Assembly (NCBI RefSeq): GCF_024400215.1
Contig: NZ_CP053748.1
Location: forward strand, 1,612,001 to 1,676,000
Length of the DNA: 64,000 nt
Source: Massilia sp. erpn
GTDB taxonomy: Bacteria; Pseudomonadota; Gammaproteobacteria; Burkholderiales; Burkholderiaceae_D
Reading direction: 5' to 3'
In this document: piece by piece, positions 38,312 through 49,200 of the stretch
How positions within the stretch are numbered: position 1 is the first letter of the stretch
Layout: each line of letters starts with the position of its first letter
Position numbers and translations under genes: made by a program
Notes under the pieces: model-generated
The model's database searches: none
What the model was told of the DNA's origin: nothing
The model's input: only the letters and a program-made list of their open reading frames with translations

Positions 38312-39384
38312 GCGCGCTGCGCCAGGCGAGCCAGCGCGGCCAGCAGGGCGCCGGCGCTGGCCGGCTTGTACAGCAGCGCATCGTATTCTTCCCGCGGCGT
38401 TTGCGCCGCATGCAGCAGCAGGGCCGGCGCCGCCGCGCCATGGCGTGCGCGCAGCCTTTGCCGCAGCAGGCTGGCGTCGATGCCGGAGACCTGGTCGGCG
38501 CACAGCAGCGCCTCGTCCCGGCCCAGCTGCCCGGCCAGCTGCAGGGCGTCTTCCATATCATGCGCGGCCAGCACGTCGCAGCCGGCGCCCAGCAGCAGCT
38601 CGGTCAAATAGTCGCGCATGGCGGCCAGCGGTTCCAGCACGACGATGCGGCGGCCAGCCGCGGCCAAGGCCAGGTCCGGCGGCACCGGCAGCAGCACCTC
38701 GCTCTCCGCCGCCGGCGGACAGGCCAGCGCGATGGCGTGGCCGGGCCAGGGCGCGGCCTGCGCCCGCAAAGGACTGCGCAGCGCCTGCGCCAGCTGGATG
38801 GCGCTGCCCAAGGCCAGTGCCGCCGCAGCCGGAGCCTGGGTCCGGCCGCGCAGGGGATGCTCCAGGCAGCCGCCGGACACACCACTGCCAGACACGCTGC
38901 AATGCAGCCAGGCGCCGTCCGCCTCCTGCTGCCAGGCCAGCGCCAGCCGCACGCTGCCGCCCGGGCTGACGGCGGCAGCATGGCGCAGCAGCTTGCCCAG
39001 CAGCCGCGGCACGGCCTCGCGGTCGATCACCGCCACCGGCGGCAGCGCGCCCAGATCGCACTGGAAGGCCGCCGCCTGCTGGTGCGCCAGGCGCGCACCC
39101 AGCGCAGCCACTTCCTGCAGCAAACCATGCAGATACGCGGGTGCAGCCACCGTTTCCGGCGCTTGCAGCTCCCAACGCACAAAGTCCTGCAAATCCTCCA
39201 GCAGCGCCAGCTGCTGCTCCGCGCTGGCGGCCAGCGCCTGGCCCGCCTCCCCCGCCAGCAGGGCGGCCTGCTGCAGGCGGGCCCAGGGCGCGCGCAGATC
39301 GTGTGCCAGGGCGACCAGCATGGCACTGCGCACCTGGGCTTCCAGCGCCGGCGCGGCAGGAACGCTGTCCGTTCCCTCTCTCAT
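38308..39384 (-). CDS. Degenerate hybrid histidine-kinase-like protein
   Basis: 358 residues. Residues about 15-75 look like a dimerisation/phospho-acceptor domain with LVALAHDLRAPWARLQQAAL (His28). Residues about 95-235 are the remains of an ATPase domain: the N-box reads LLGKLLRHAAAV and no clear G1 (DxGxG) or G2 motif is seen. Residues about 240-355 resemble a receiver (RRIVVLEPLAAMRDYLTELL, a Lys in LLYKPAS). The start overlaps the stop of the response-regulator gene (ATGA), so the two are one unit. The missing ATP motifs suggest no kinase activity; a phosphatase, phosphotransfer or scaffold role is inferred. Confidence 0.7.
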   Translation of the reverse strand: MREGTDSVPAAPALEAQVRSAMLVALAHDLRAPWARLQQAALLAGEAGQALAASAEQQLALLEDLQDFVRWELQAPETVAAPAYLHGLLQEVAALGARLAHQQAAAFQCDLGALPPVAVIDREAVPRLLGKLLRHAAAVSPGGSVRLALAWQQEADGAWLHCSVSGSGVSGGCLEHPLRGRTQAPAAAALALGSAIQLAQALRSPLRAQAAPWPGHAIALACPPAAESEVLLPVPPDLALAAAGRRIVVLEPLAAMRDYLTELLLGAGCDVLAAHDMEDALQLAGQLGRDEALLCADQVSGIDASLLRQRLRARHGAAAPALLLHAAQTPREEYDALLYKPASAGALLAALARLAQRA

Positions 39385-40169
39385 TGCGCCGCTCCCTGCC
39401 GGTGCATGCTCTGGCGGTAGGCGCGCGGCGTCAGCGCCATATGCGCGCGGAAGGCGGTGGCGAAATTGGCGGCGCTGTTATAACCTACTTGCAGGGCGAT
39501 ATCCTGGATGTCGAGCGTGGTGCCGGCCAGCAGCTCACAGGCGCGCTCCATGCGCTGCTGCGCCAGGCAGCCGAAAACCGTCATGCCGGTACGCTGGCGA
39601 AACACCTGGCTCAGGCGTTTTTCATGGGTGCCCACAGCATCAGCGATATCGGCCAGGGTCAGCAGGGCATCGAGATGGGTGCTCAGCAGCTGGCGCACGG
39701 CATCCACCAGCACCTGCTCCGGATCGTGGCGCACCGTCTCGCGCGGCGCCCGCGCGCGGCCGCGTGCCAGCTCCAGGTGGATGCGCACGCGCAGGGCCAC
39801 TTCCTCCGCGCTATAGGGCTTGCGCACATAGTCCACCGCGCCGGCCATCAGGCCAGCCACGCGTTCGTCGGGATCGTCGTGCGCGGAAAGAAAGATGATG
39901 GGAATATGGCGGGTGGCGCTATCGGCTTTCAGCAGGCGGCAGGCGGCCAGGCCATCCATCACCGGCATGCAGACATCGAGCAGGATCAGGTCGGGCGGGC
40001 GCGCCAGCGCATACTGATAGCCTTGGTGGCCATCGCCGACGGCGCTGACGCGGTAGCGCTGGCGCCGCAACAGCTCGGCCAGGGCGCGCTGTTGCGGCGG
40101 CGAGTCGTCCACGATCAGGATGCGCGGCGGCTCCAGGCGGCTGAAGTGATGGTCAATGACGGCACTCAT
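39381..40169 (-). CDS. Response regulator with AraC-type DNA-binding domain
   Basis: 262 residues. The receiver domain (about 15-135) has the acidic pair in ILIVDDSPP, phospho-acceptor Asp65 in LILLDVCMPVMDG, and the switch Lys in DYVRKPYSAEE. The C-terminal AraC domain (about 165-255) contains two helix-turn-helix units, the second in ALQVGYNSAANFATAFRAHM. It should regulate target genes after phosphorylation. It is the upstream partner of the degenerate kinase-like gene, and the adhesin gene ends 108 bp before its promoter side. A role in controlling that adhesin is possible but unproven. Confidence 0.88.
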   Translation of the reverse strand: MSAVIDHHFSRLEPPRILIVDDSPPQQRALAELLRRQRYRVSAVGDGHQGYQYALARPPDLILLDVCMPVMDGLAACRLLKADSATRHIPIIFLSAHDDPDERVAGLMAGAVDYVRKPYSAEEVALRVRIHLELARGRARAPRETVRHDPEQVLVDAVRQLLSTHLDALLTLADIADAVGTHEKRLSQVFRQRTGMTVFGCLAQQRMERACELLAGTTLDIQDIALQVGYNSAANFATAFRAHMALTPRAYRQSMHRQGAAQ

Positions 40170-40277
40170 GGCGGTAATCGGTAGGCGTATTCCGATTATG
40201 CGCCGCCTCTATCGCGCGCACAAAAAGATTTTCATATTAACAATTATGATGCAAGCCAGATCCGGGCCCAGGCCCGC

Positions 40278-43200
40278 TCACAGCGCACCGACCAGGCTCA
40301 GGCCGCCCGCCCCGTACTGGCTGCCCACCAGGGCGGCATCCTCGGCCATGGCGGCCACGGTTTCGGCCCGGCCATGGACGGCCAGATAAGCCTGCCATTG
40401 TTGCGCCGAGGCCGCAGCCGGGTCTTGCTGCAAGTTCAGGTACAGCTGGCGCACGAAGGCGGCATCGTCCAGCTGGCCGAAACGGCTGGCGAATTCCGGC
40501 GACTGAATAAAGCCGTTCGCCAGCATGCCATCGGCCATGCCGCTGGCGACCCAGAAGCGGAAGCCATCCACATCGCCAGCGCGGCCCAGGATCAGGTGAT
40601 AGAGCATGCCGACCTCTTGCAGGACCTGCGCCCTGGCCTGGGTAAAGCCCAGGTCGACGGTACGGCCGGCAAACTCGCCCAGCTCGATCTGGCGCAAACC
40701 GTCCTGCACGCCGGCCGTATCGCCCAGCAGTACCGAACCGTCGCGGCCGAGGTCCAGATGGTACTGGCTGCTGGCGCCGCCGTAGACCACGGTATCGCTG
40801 CCATCGCCGCCCACCAGCCAGTCGCTGCCGGCGCCGCCGTCCAGCCGGTCATTGCCGGAATTGGCGATCCAGCCCTGTTCCCGCTGGTGCACGATGCCGC
40901 CCAGGGCAAAGCCGTCGGCACTGAGCCAGGCTCCCTTGTGCTCGGCCAGTTGCGCGATCCCGCTCAGTATCTGGCCCTGCGCCTGCTTGAACGGCACGCG
41001 GTCGAAGTACTGGAGCCAGTCCGCCAGCTCCACGCTGCTGGGCGCGCGGTCCAGCGCGTTGCGGTACAGCTGTTGCACATAGGCCGCGCTGTCCAGTTTG
41101 ACGATGCCATCCCGGCCCTCCTCGGCCAGCAGCATGGCGACCGCCAGCCGCTCGCCGGTCAAACCGCTGGCGGCCCAGAAGTTCAAGCCCGCCAGGTCCG
41201 GCGCGCGATGGAAGGCGGCGTGATACAGCAGTGACAATTCCTGCAGCCGCGCCGCGCTGGCGGAGGTGAACTGCAGCAGGGCCTCACTGCCATTCAGCTC
41301 GGCCGCCGTGAGTGTTTCGCTGGCCGTGCTGCTGCTCAGGGCCATCTGATGCTTGGCCAGCACGGTGCCCTGGGCCGTGACATAGAACTGCCATTCACCC
41401 ACATCGCTGCGCCCGCCCTGCAGCGAATCGCTGCCGCTGCCGCCTTCCAGCCGGTCGTTGCCGGCGCCGCCGGCCAGGCGGTCGTCGCCGCTGCCGCCAT
41501 TCAGGTAATCATTGCCGGCCGCGGTGGCCAGCACATCGTTGCCGCCATTGCCATACAAGGTGTCGTTCTCGTTTCCGCTGCTGAGCACAATGCTTTGCGC
41601 CGCCTCGTCGCCGATGATGAAGTTCTTGCCGCTGCCACCGCGCACATTGGCGGCGCCTATCAAGGCAGCGAAATCGACGCGCTCCAGCTGAATCAGGCTA
41701 TCCCTGCTCAAGGCATGCGTATCGATCACCAGAGCGGTGGCGCTGCCGTCCGTGGGCGCACCGCTGCCGGGCGCTGCCGAAACTGCCGGGTTGCCGGTGA
41801 TCAGGATGGGCTGCTCAGGCGTCTGGCTGGCGCTCAGCGTCAGCGTGCGGTCGGCCAGCCAGGCGCCTGGCGGCAGGCCATCGAGGAAAAGACGGGCCTG
41901 TTCTACCATCGCCGCGCGCGACACCGGATCCAGCATGGTGCCCTCATCGACCCGGCCAATCAGGTCGATGCCGGCCTGGGCCATGGTCAGCAGTACCGTG
42001 GGACCGCTGGCTTCCAGGCCGATACCGACGGGCAGGCTGGCGATCAGGCTGGCGCTGATGCCGGCCGCGTTCACGCCAATGCCGAGCGGAATGTCGGCCA
42101 GCACCGCGTGCGGCGTCCGCGGATCTTCCGCCCGCGCGGCCGTGATCACCGGCACCTGCATGGTCATGGTCTGGACACCGGTGCGCGGATCGCTGCCGGT
42201 GGTTGTCAGCACCGTGACGCCATCCACCGTGCTGGGCGTGCCGGGAGTGGGCGTGAGCACCGACAGCGTAAACGGCGCGCTGGCCACGCTGACATTGCCG
42301 GCCGCGTCGCTGAAGGCGCTGCCGACCACCTGCAGCGACGCGCTGCCGCCGCCCGCCTGCGGCGTGAACACCACGCTATAGTGGGTACCGCTGCCGCTGA
42401 AGCTGGACAAGCTGCCACCCGTCGCCAGCAGGTCGTCGATGGTCAACACGCCCGCTTCGCTCAGGGTCAGCGTCAGCATCACCGAACCACCCTGGGGTAC
42501 CGAGGCATTGCCGCCGATGCTTACCGTGGGCGCCGTGGTGTCGATGGTATAGCTGGCGGCATAGGCCGTGCTGGCATTGCCGGCCGCATCGCGCACCCGC
42601 ACTTGCAGCACATTGCTGCCGCTCAGGGTCTGGTTGGGCAGGCTCCAGCTGCTGCCGCTGACCAGGGCCGCTGTCCAGCTCTGCCCATTGTTGAGGGAAA
42701 CTTCCACCACCTCGCCGGCGGCCGGCGCCGCGCTCAGGGTACCGCTCAGGCTTTGCAGCGGATTGTTGGTGATCAGGTCGCTGCCACTGCTGCCGCTGTC
42801 CGAGTTGAAGGCCACGCCGCCCGCCTGCGCGGCCGGGGCCACGGTATCGATCGCCAGCGCCGGCAAGGCGCCGCTGCTGCCGGCGTTGCCCGCCGCATCG
42901 GTATAGGCACCGGACAGGGTAATGCTGGCCGTGCCGTTCGGCACGCCGGCCGTGGGCGTGAACTGGGCCGTATACACGCGCGGATTGGCGCTGGCCGTCA
43001 GATTGCTCAAGGTGCCGCCGCTGACCACGATATCGTCGATGCCGAAGCTGCTGGGCACCTCGCTGAAGGTGAAGCTGATGACGGCCGGTGTCACGCCATT
43101 GGCCGTGGCGACATTGCTGGTGATGGCGACCGTGGTGGGCGTATTGTCGACGACGTAGGGCAGGATCAGTTCCGCGCTGTGGTTGCCGGCCGTATCGGCC

Positions 43201-46200
43201 ACGCGCACGCGCAAATTGCCGCTGCCGCTCAAGGTCTGGCCGGCCAGGGTCCAGCTGGTGGCGCCCACGCCGCTGGTGGCGGCGCTTTGCCAGCTGACGC
43301 CATCGTTGAGCGAGACCTCCACGCTGTCACCGGCCGCCAGCGGCGCATTCAGCGTGCCGCTCAAGTCCTGGGCGGCGCTGTTGGTGATCAGATCGGTGGC
43401 GCTGACGCCGCTGTCGTTGGAGAAGACGACGCTGCCGGCCGCCGCCACCGGTGGCAGGGTGTCGATGCTGATCGACGGGCCGCCGGCGGCGGCGCCGGCA
43501 TTGCCCGCGATATCGCTGTACAAGCCGCCCGCCACGCTGATGCTGGCCGTGGCGCTGGCCGTATGCGGCGTGGGCGTAAACAAGGCCGTGTAGACGGCCG
43601 GATTGGCGGTGACGGCAAAGCCGCTCAAGCTGCCGCCGCTGACGCTGATATCGCTCTCGGCAAAGCCGGCCGGCGCTTCGCTGAAGGTGAAGGTCAGCAA
43701 CGCGGTCTGGCCCGCATGCAGGGCGCCGGCGCTGCTGGTGATGCTCAGGGTCGGCGCCAGGGTGTCGATGCTGAGCGCCGGTCCCGCCACGGCCCCGCCC
43801 AGATTGCCCGCCAGGTCGCTGTACAGGCCCGCCGCCAGGCTGATGCCGGCCGGGCCGTTGCCGCCCGGCGTGGGCGTAAACACGGCGCTGTACACCAGCG
43901 GGTTGGCGGTGACGGCAAAGCCGCTCAAGCTGCCGCCGCTGACCGTCAGGTCGCCGATGGTGAAACCTTGCGGCGCCTCGCTGAAGGTAAAGGTCAGGGT
44001 CGCCGTTTCGCCGGCGCGCAGCGCGCTGGCGCTGCTGCTCATGCTCATGGTGGGCAGCCCGGTATCCAGCACATAGGCGGCGCTGGAGACGGCGCCATGG
44101 TTGCCCGAGGCGTCGCTGACGCGCACCTGCAGGCTGCCGCTGCCGGACAGCACGCGCGGCGCCAGCGCCCAGCCCGGCGCGCCCACCGTGGCCACCGCCG
44201 CCACCCAGTTCGCGCCCTGGTCGAAGGACACTTCCACCACCTCGCCCGTCGCCAGCGGCGCGCTCAGCGTGCCGCTGATGGTCTGCATGGCGATATTCGT
44301 CACCAGGTCGCTGTTGCTGGCGCCGCTGTCGGCCGAGAAGCTGACGCTGCCATTCGTGCTGCCGGGCAGCTGGGTATTGACGATGATGGGTGCCATGGCC
44401 GCCGCGGCGCCGGCATTGCCGGCCGCATCGCTGTAGCTGGCGCCCGCCACCGCGACGGTGCCGCTGCCGCCGCTCTGGCCCATGGCGGGCGTGAAGATGG
44501 CGGTGTACACCAGCGGGTTGGCGCTCTGGCCGAAGCCGCTCAGCGTGCCGCCGCCGACCGTGATATCGCCCAGGGCGAAGCCCAGCGGCGCTTCGCTGAA
44601 GGTGAAGGTGATCGTGGCCAGCTCGCCCGCCTTGAGCGTGGCGGCATTGCTGCTGATGCTCAGGCCCGGCGCCAGCGTATCGATGCTGATCAGGGGCGCG
44701 GCGCTACCGCCGCCGGCATTGCCGGCGGCATCGGTGTACTGGCCGGCGGCCAGCGTCACGCCGCTGCTGCCGCTCAGGCCCGCCGTGGGCGTCAGCACGA
44801 CGGTGTAGACGCGCGGATCGGCGGTGACGCCGAAGGCGCTCAGGCTGCCGTTGCTGGCCACCAGATCGGCCACGGTGAAGCCGGTCGGCGCTTCGCTGAA
44901 GGTGAAGGTCAGGGTGGCGCTTTCGCCGGCCTTGAGCGTGCTGGCGCTGCTGCTCACCGTCATCGTCGGCGCGCTGGTGTCGATCACATAGCCGGCCGAG
45001 AAGGCGGGGCCGGTATTGCCGGCCGCGTCGCTGACGCGCACCTGGATGCTGCCGCTGCCGCTCAGCAGCTGGCTGGCCAGCACCCACTGGTTGCTGCCGG
45101 CGCCGCTGGCGGCGCTCAGCCAGCTGGCGCCATTGTCCAGCGAAACTTGCACCAGCTCGCCCGCCACCAGATTGGCGTCCAGCGTGCCGCTGATGGTTTG
45201 CAGCGGCGCATTGGTCAGCAGATCGCTGTTGCTGGCGCCGAAGTCGGCCGAGAAGCTGATGGCATTGCCCTGGGTCGTTGGAGCCAGCGTATCGATGGCG
45301 ATGGCCGGTGCGCTGGCATTGCTGCCCGGGTTGCCGGCCGCATCGAAGTAGGCGGTGCCGGCCACGGTGATGCTGGCGCTGGCCGACGCCAGGCCGGCGC
45401 CGGGCGTGAAGACGGCCGTGTACACCAGCGGATCGGCGGTCGCCGCCAGCGCGCTGATGCTGCCGTTGCTGGCCGCGATGTCGGCCAGCGAGAAACCGCT
45501 GGGCGCGTCGCTGAAGGTGAAGGTCAGCGTGGCGCTCTCGCCCGCTTTCAGGCTGGTGGCGCTGCTGGCGATGCTCAGCGTGGGCGCCAGCGTATCGACG
45601 CTGATGGCGGGCGTCGTGCCGCCGCTGCCGCTATTGCCGGCCAGGTCGCTGTACAGGCCGTTGCCCAAGGTGACCGTGGCGCTGCCGCTCAAGCCCGGCG
45701 TGGGCGTCAGCAGCACGGTGTAGACCAGCGGATTGGCGGTGGCGGTAAAGCCGCTCAGCGCACCGCCGCTGGCGATCAGGTCGCCGATGCCGAAACCCAC
45801 CGGCGCTTCGCTGAAGGTGAAGCTGATGGTGGCGCTTTCACCGGCCTTCAGGCTGCCGGCGTTGCTGCTGATGGCCACCGTGGGCGCAGCCGTATCCAGC
45901 ACATAGGCGCTGCTATACGCCGCGCCATGGTTGCCGGCCGCATCGGTGACGCGCACCTGCAGCGTATTGCTGCCGGCAAGGGTTTGGTTGGCCAGCGTCC
46001 AGGCGCTGCCGCCCACATTGGCGGCGGCGCTCTGCCAGGTCTGGCCGTTGTCCAGCGAGACTTGCACGCTATCGCCTGCGCCCAGCACGCCGCTCAGCGT
46101 GCCGGCGATGGTTTGCGCCGCCGTGCGCGTGACCAGATCGCTGGCGCTGCTGCCGGTATCGGCCGAGAACAGCACGCTGGCGCCGCTGATGGAAGGCGGC

Positions 46201-49200
46201 AGCGTATCCAGGCTGATGCTGGGCGAGCCGCCCGCCTGGCCGCTATTGCCGGCGGCATCGGTGTAGGCGCCGGCCGGCACGCTGATGCTGGCGTTGCCGG
46301 CAGCGATGCCGGCCGTCGGCGTGAACACGGCGGTATATACGGCCGGGTTGGCGCTCTGCGTCAGGTTACTGAGCGTGCCATTGCCGACGCTGATGTCGCC
46401 CAGGCTGAAGCTGGCCGGCGCTTCGCTGAAGGTGAAGGTGATCAGGGCCGTGTCGCCGGCCTTGAGCGCGCTGGCGTTGCTGCCGATGCTCAGCGTCGGC
46501 GCCAGGGTGTCGATCATGATGGGGTCCATCGTGGCCGCGGTGCCGGCATTGCCCAGGCTATCCTGGAAACGGCCGGCGGCGATGCCGATCGCGCCGCTGC
46601 CGGCGGCCAGGGCGGCGGCCGGCGTGAACACGGCGGTGTAGACCAGGGGATCGGCGGTCGCCGCCAGTCCGCTCAGCACGCCGCCGCTGACGGCGATATC
46701 GGAAGCCGTGAAGCCGACCGGCGCGGCGCTGAAGGTAAAGCTGATGGTGGCCGTTTCGCCCGCCTTCAGCGCGCCGCTGCTGCTGGTGATGGCCACGCCG
46801 GGCGCCACCGTGGCATAGCTGACGGCGGGGGTCAGCGCCGCCTGTCCGCCATTGCCCGCCAGGTCGCTATAGGCGCCGGCCGCCACCGTGATCGAGGCTG
46901 TGCCGGAAGCCTGGCCTGCGGTGGGCGTGAAGATGGCGGTATACACGCGCGGATCGGCGCTGGCCGCGAAGCCGCTCAGCGTGCCGCCCGCCACCGTGAT
47001 ATCGCCCCGCGTGAAGCCGTCCGGGATTTCGCTGAAGGTGAAGGTCAGCTTGGCGGTGTCGGCGCTGGTAAGGAAGGCTTTGCTGCTGGTGATGCTCAAG
47101 CTGGGCGCGGCCGTGTCGAAAGCGTAGCTGGCGCTGTAGGCTGTGCCGTGGTTGCCGGCGGCGTCGCTGACGCGCACCTGCAGCACGCCTGCGCCACCCA
47201 GGGTCTGGCCGGCCAGGCTCCAGGCATTGCTGCCGGCACTGGCGCTGGCGGCCGTCCACGTCAGGCCGTTGTCGAGCGAGACTTCCACGCTTTCCCCGGC
47301 GGCCAGGTTGGCGTTCAAAGTGCCGGAAATAGTCTGGGCCGCCACGCTGGTGATCAGATCGGTGGCGCTGGCGCCAGTGTCGTTGGAGAACAGCACGCTG
47401 GCGCCGGTGGTGCTGGGCGCCTGGGTATCGATGCTGATGCCCGGCACGCTGCCGCCGGTGCCGGCATTGCCGGCGGCGTCGGTATAACTGCCGGCCGCCA
47501 GCACGATGCTGGCGGTCGTGCCATTCTGTCCCGGGTCGGGCGTGAACACGGCGGTGTAGACCAGCGGATTGGCGGTGGCGCTCAGCGTGCCCAGGACGCC
47601 GCCACTGACCGTCAGGCCGGCGGCGCTGAAACCGTCCGGCGCTTCGCTGAAGGTGAAGGTGATGACGGCGGTCTCGCCGCCTTTCAGCGCGGCGGCGCTG
47701 CTGCTGATGACAACACCGGGTGCACCGCTGTCGAACACATAGGCGGCCGCATAGGCCGGCCCGGTATTGCCTGCCGCATCGGCCACGCGCACCATCAGGG
47801 TATTGCTGCCGCTCAGGGTCTGGCCCGCCAGGGTCCAGTTATAGCTGCCGGCGCTGGCTGTGGCCGTGCTCCAGGTGGCGCCGTTGTCCAGCGAAACCTG
47901 CACGCTCTCGCCATTCGCCAGCAGGGCGCTGAGCGTGCCGGAAAGGGTTTGCGCCGCCGTGTTGGTAATGAGGTCGCTGCTGCTGCTGCCGCTATCGGCC
48001 GAGAAGCTGACGCTGGCCCCGGTGGTCAGCGGCGCCAGCGTGTCGATGACGAGGCTGGGCGGGCTGCCGCTGCTGCCGCTATTGCCGGCGGCATCGGTAA
48101 AGGTGCCGCCGGCAACGCTGATGACGGCGCTCACGCCCTGCACCCCGGCCGTCGGCGTGAACACGGCGGTATACACCAGCGGATTGGCCGTGGCGGCCGG
48201 TGCGCTCAGCGTGCCGCCGCTGACCGTCACATCGGCGGCGCCGAAGCCGGACGGCGCTTCGCTGAAGGTGAAGGTGATAGTCGCGGTCTGGCCGGCGCGC
48301 AGGGTGGCGGTATCGCTGCTGATGGTCAGGCTTGGCGCCAGGGTGTCGATGCTGATGGCCGGACCGGTGGCGGCGCTGCCGCTGTTGCCGGCCGTGTCCA
48401 CATAGCTGCCGGCCGCCACGCTGATATTGGCCGCGCCGCTGGCCAGATTGCCGGTAGGCGTGAAGACGGCGCTGTACACCAGCGGATTGGCGGTGACGGC
48501 AAAGCCGCTCAAGGTGCCGTTGCTGACGCTGACGTCGGAGGCGGTGAAACCGGCCGGCGCATGGTTGAAGGTAAAGGTCAGCGTGGCGCTCTGCCCCGCT
48601 TTCAGGGCCGAGGCGCTGCTGCTGATGGTCATCGCCGGCGCCTGGGTGTCGAGGCTGATGGCGGGCATGCTCGCCGCCAGTCCGCCATTGCCGGCCAGGT
48701 CGCTCCAGCTGCCGGCGGCCACCGACATGCCGGCCGTGCCGCCATTCACGCCGCTGGATGGCGTGAAGACGGCGGTATACACCAGCGGATTGGCGCTGAC
48801 CGCCAGCCCGCTCAGGGTGCCGCCGCTGACCGCCACATCGGCCGCGCTGAAGCCGGACGGCGCTTCGCTGAAGGTGAAGGTGATGTTCGCCACCTCACCC
48901 ACGCGCAGGCTGCTGGTGTCGCTGCTGATACTCAGACCCGGCTGCACGGTATCCAGCACATAGGCGGCGCTGTAGGCCGGACCATGGTTGCCGAAGGCGT
49001 CGCTGACGCGCACTTGCAGGGTGTTGCTGGCCGCCAGCGTCTGGCCGGCGAGGGTCCAGCTGCTGCCACCCACCGCAGCGCTGGCGATGCTCCAGTTGAG
49101 GCCATTGTCGAGCGAGACTTCGACCCGTTCGTCGGCCGCCAGCGGCGCGCCGAGGGTGCCGGAAATGCTCTGCGCCGCCGTGTTCGTAACCAGATCGCTG

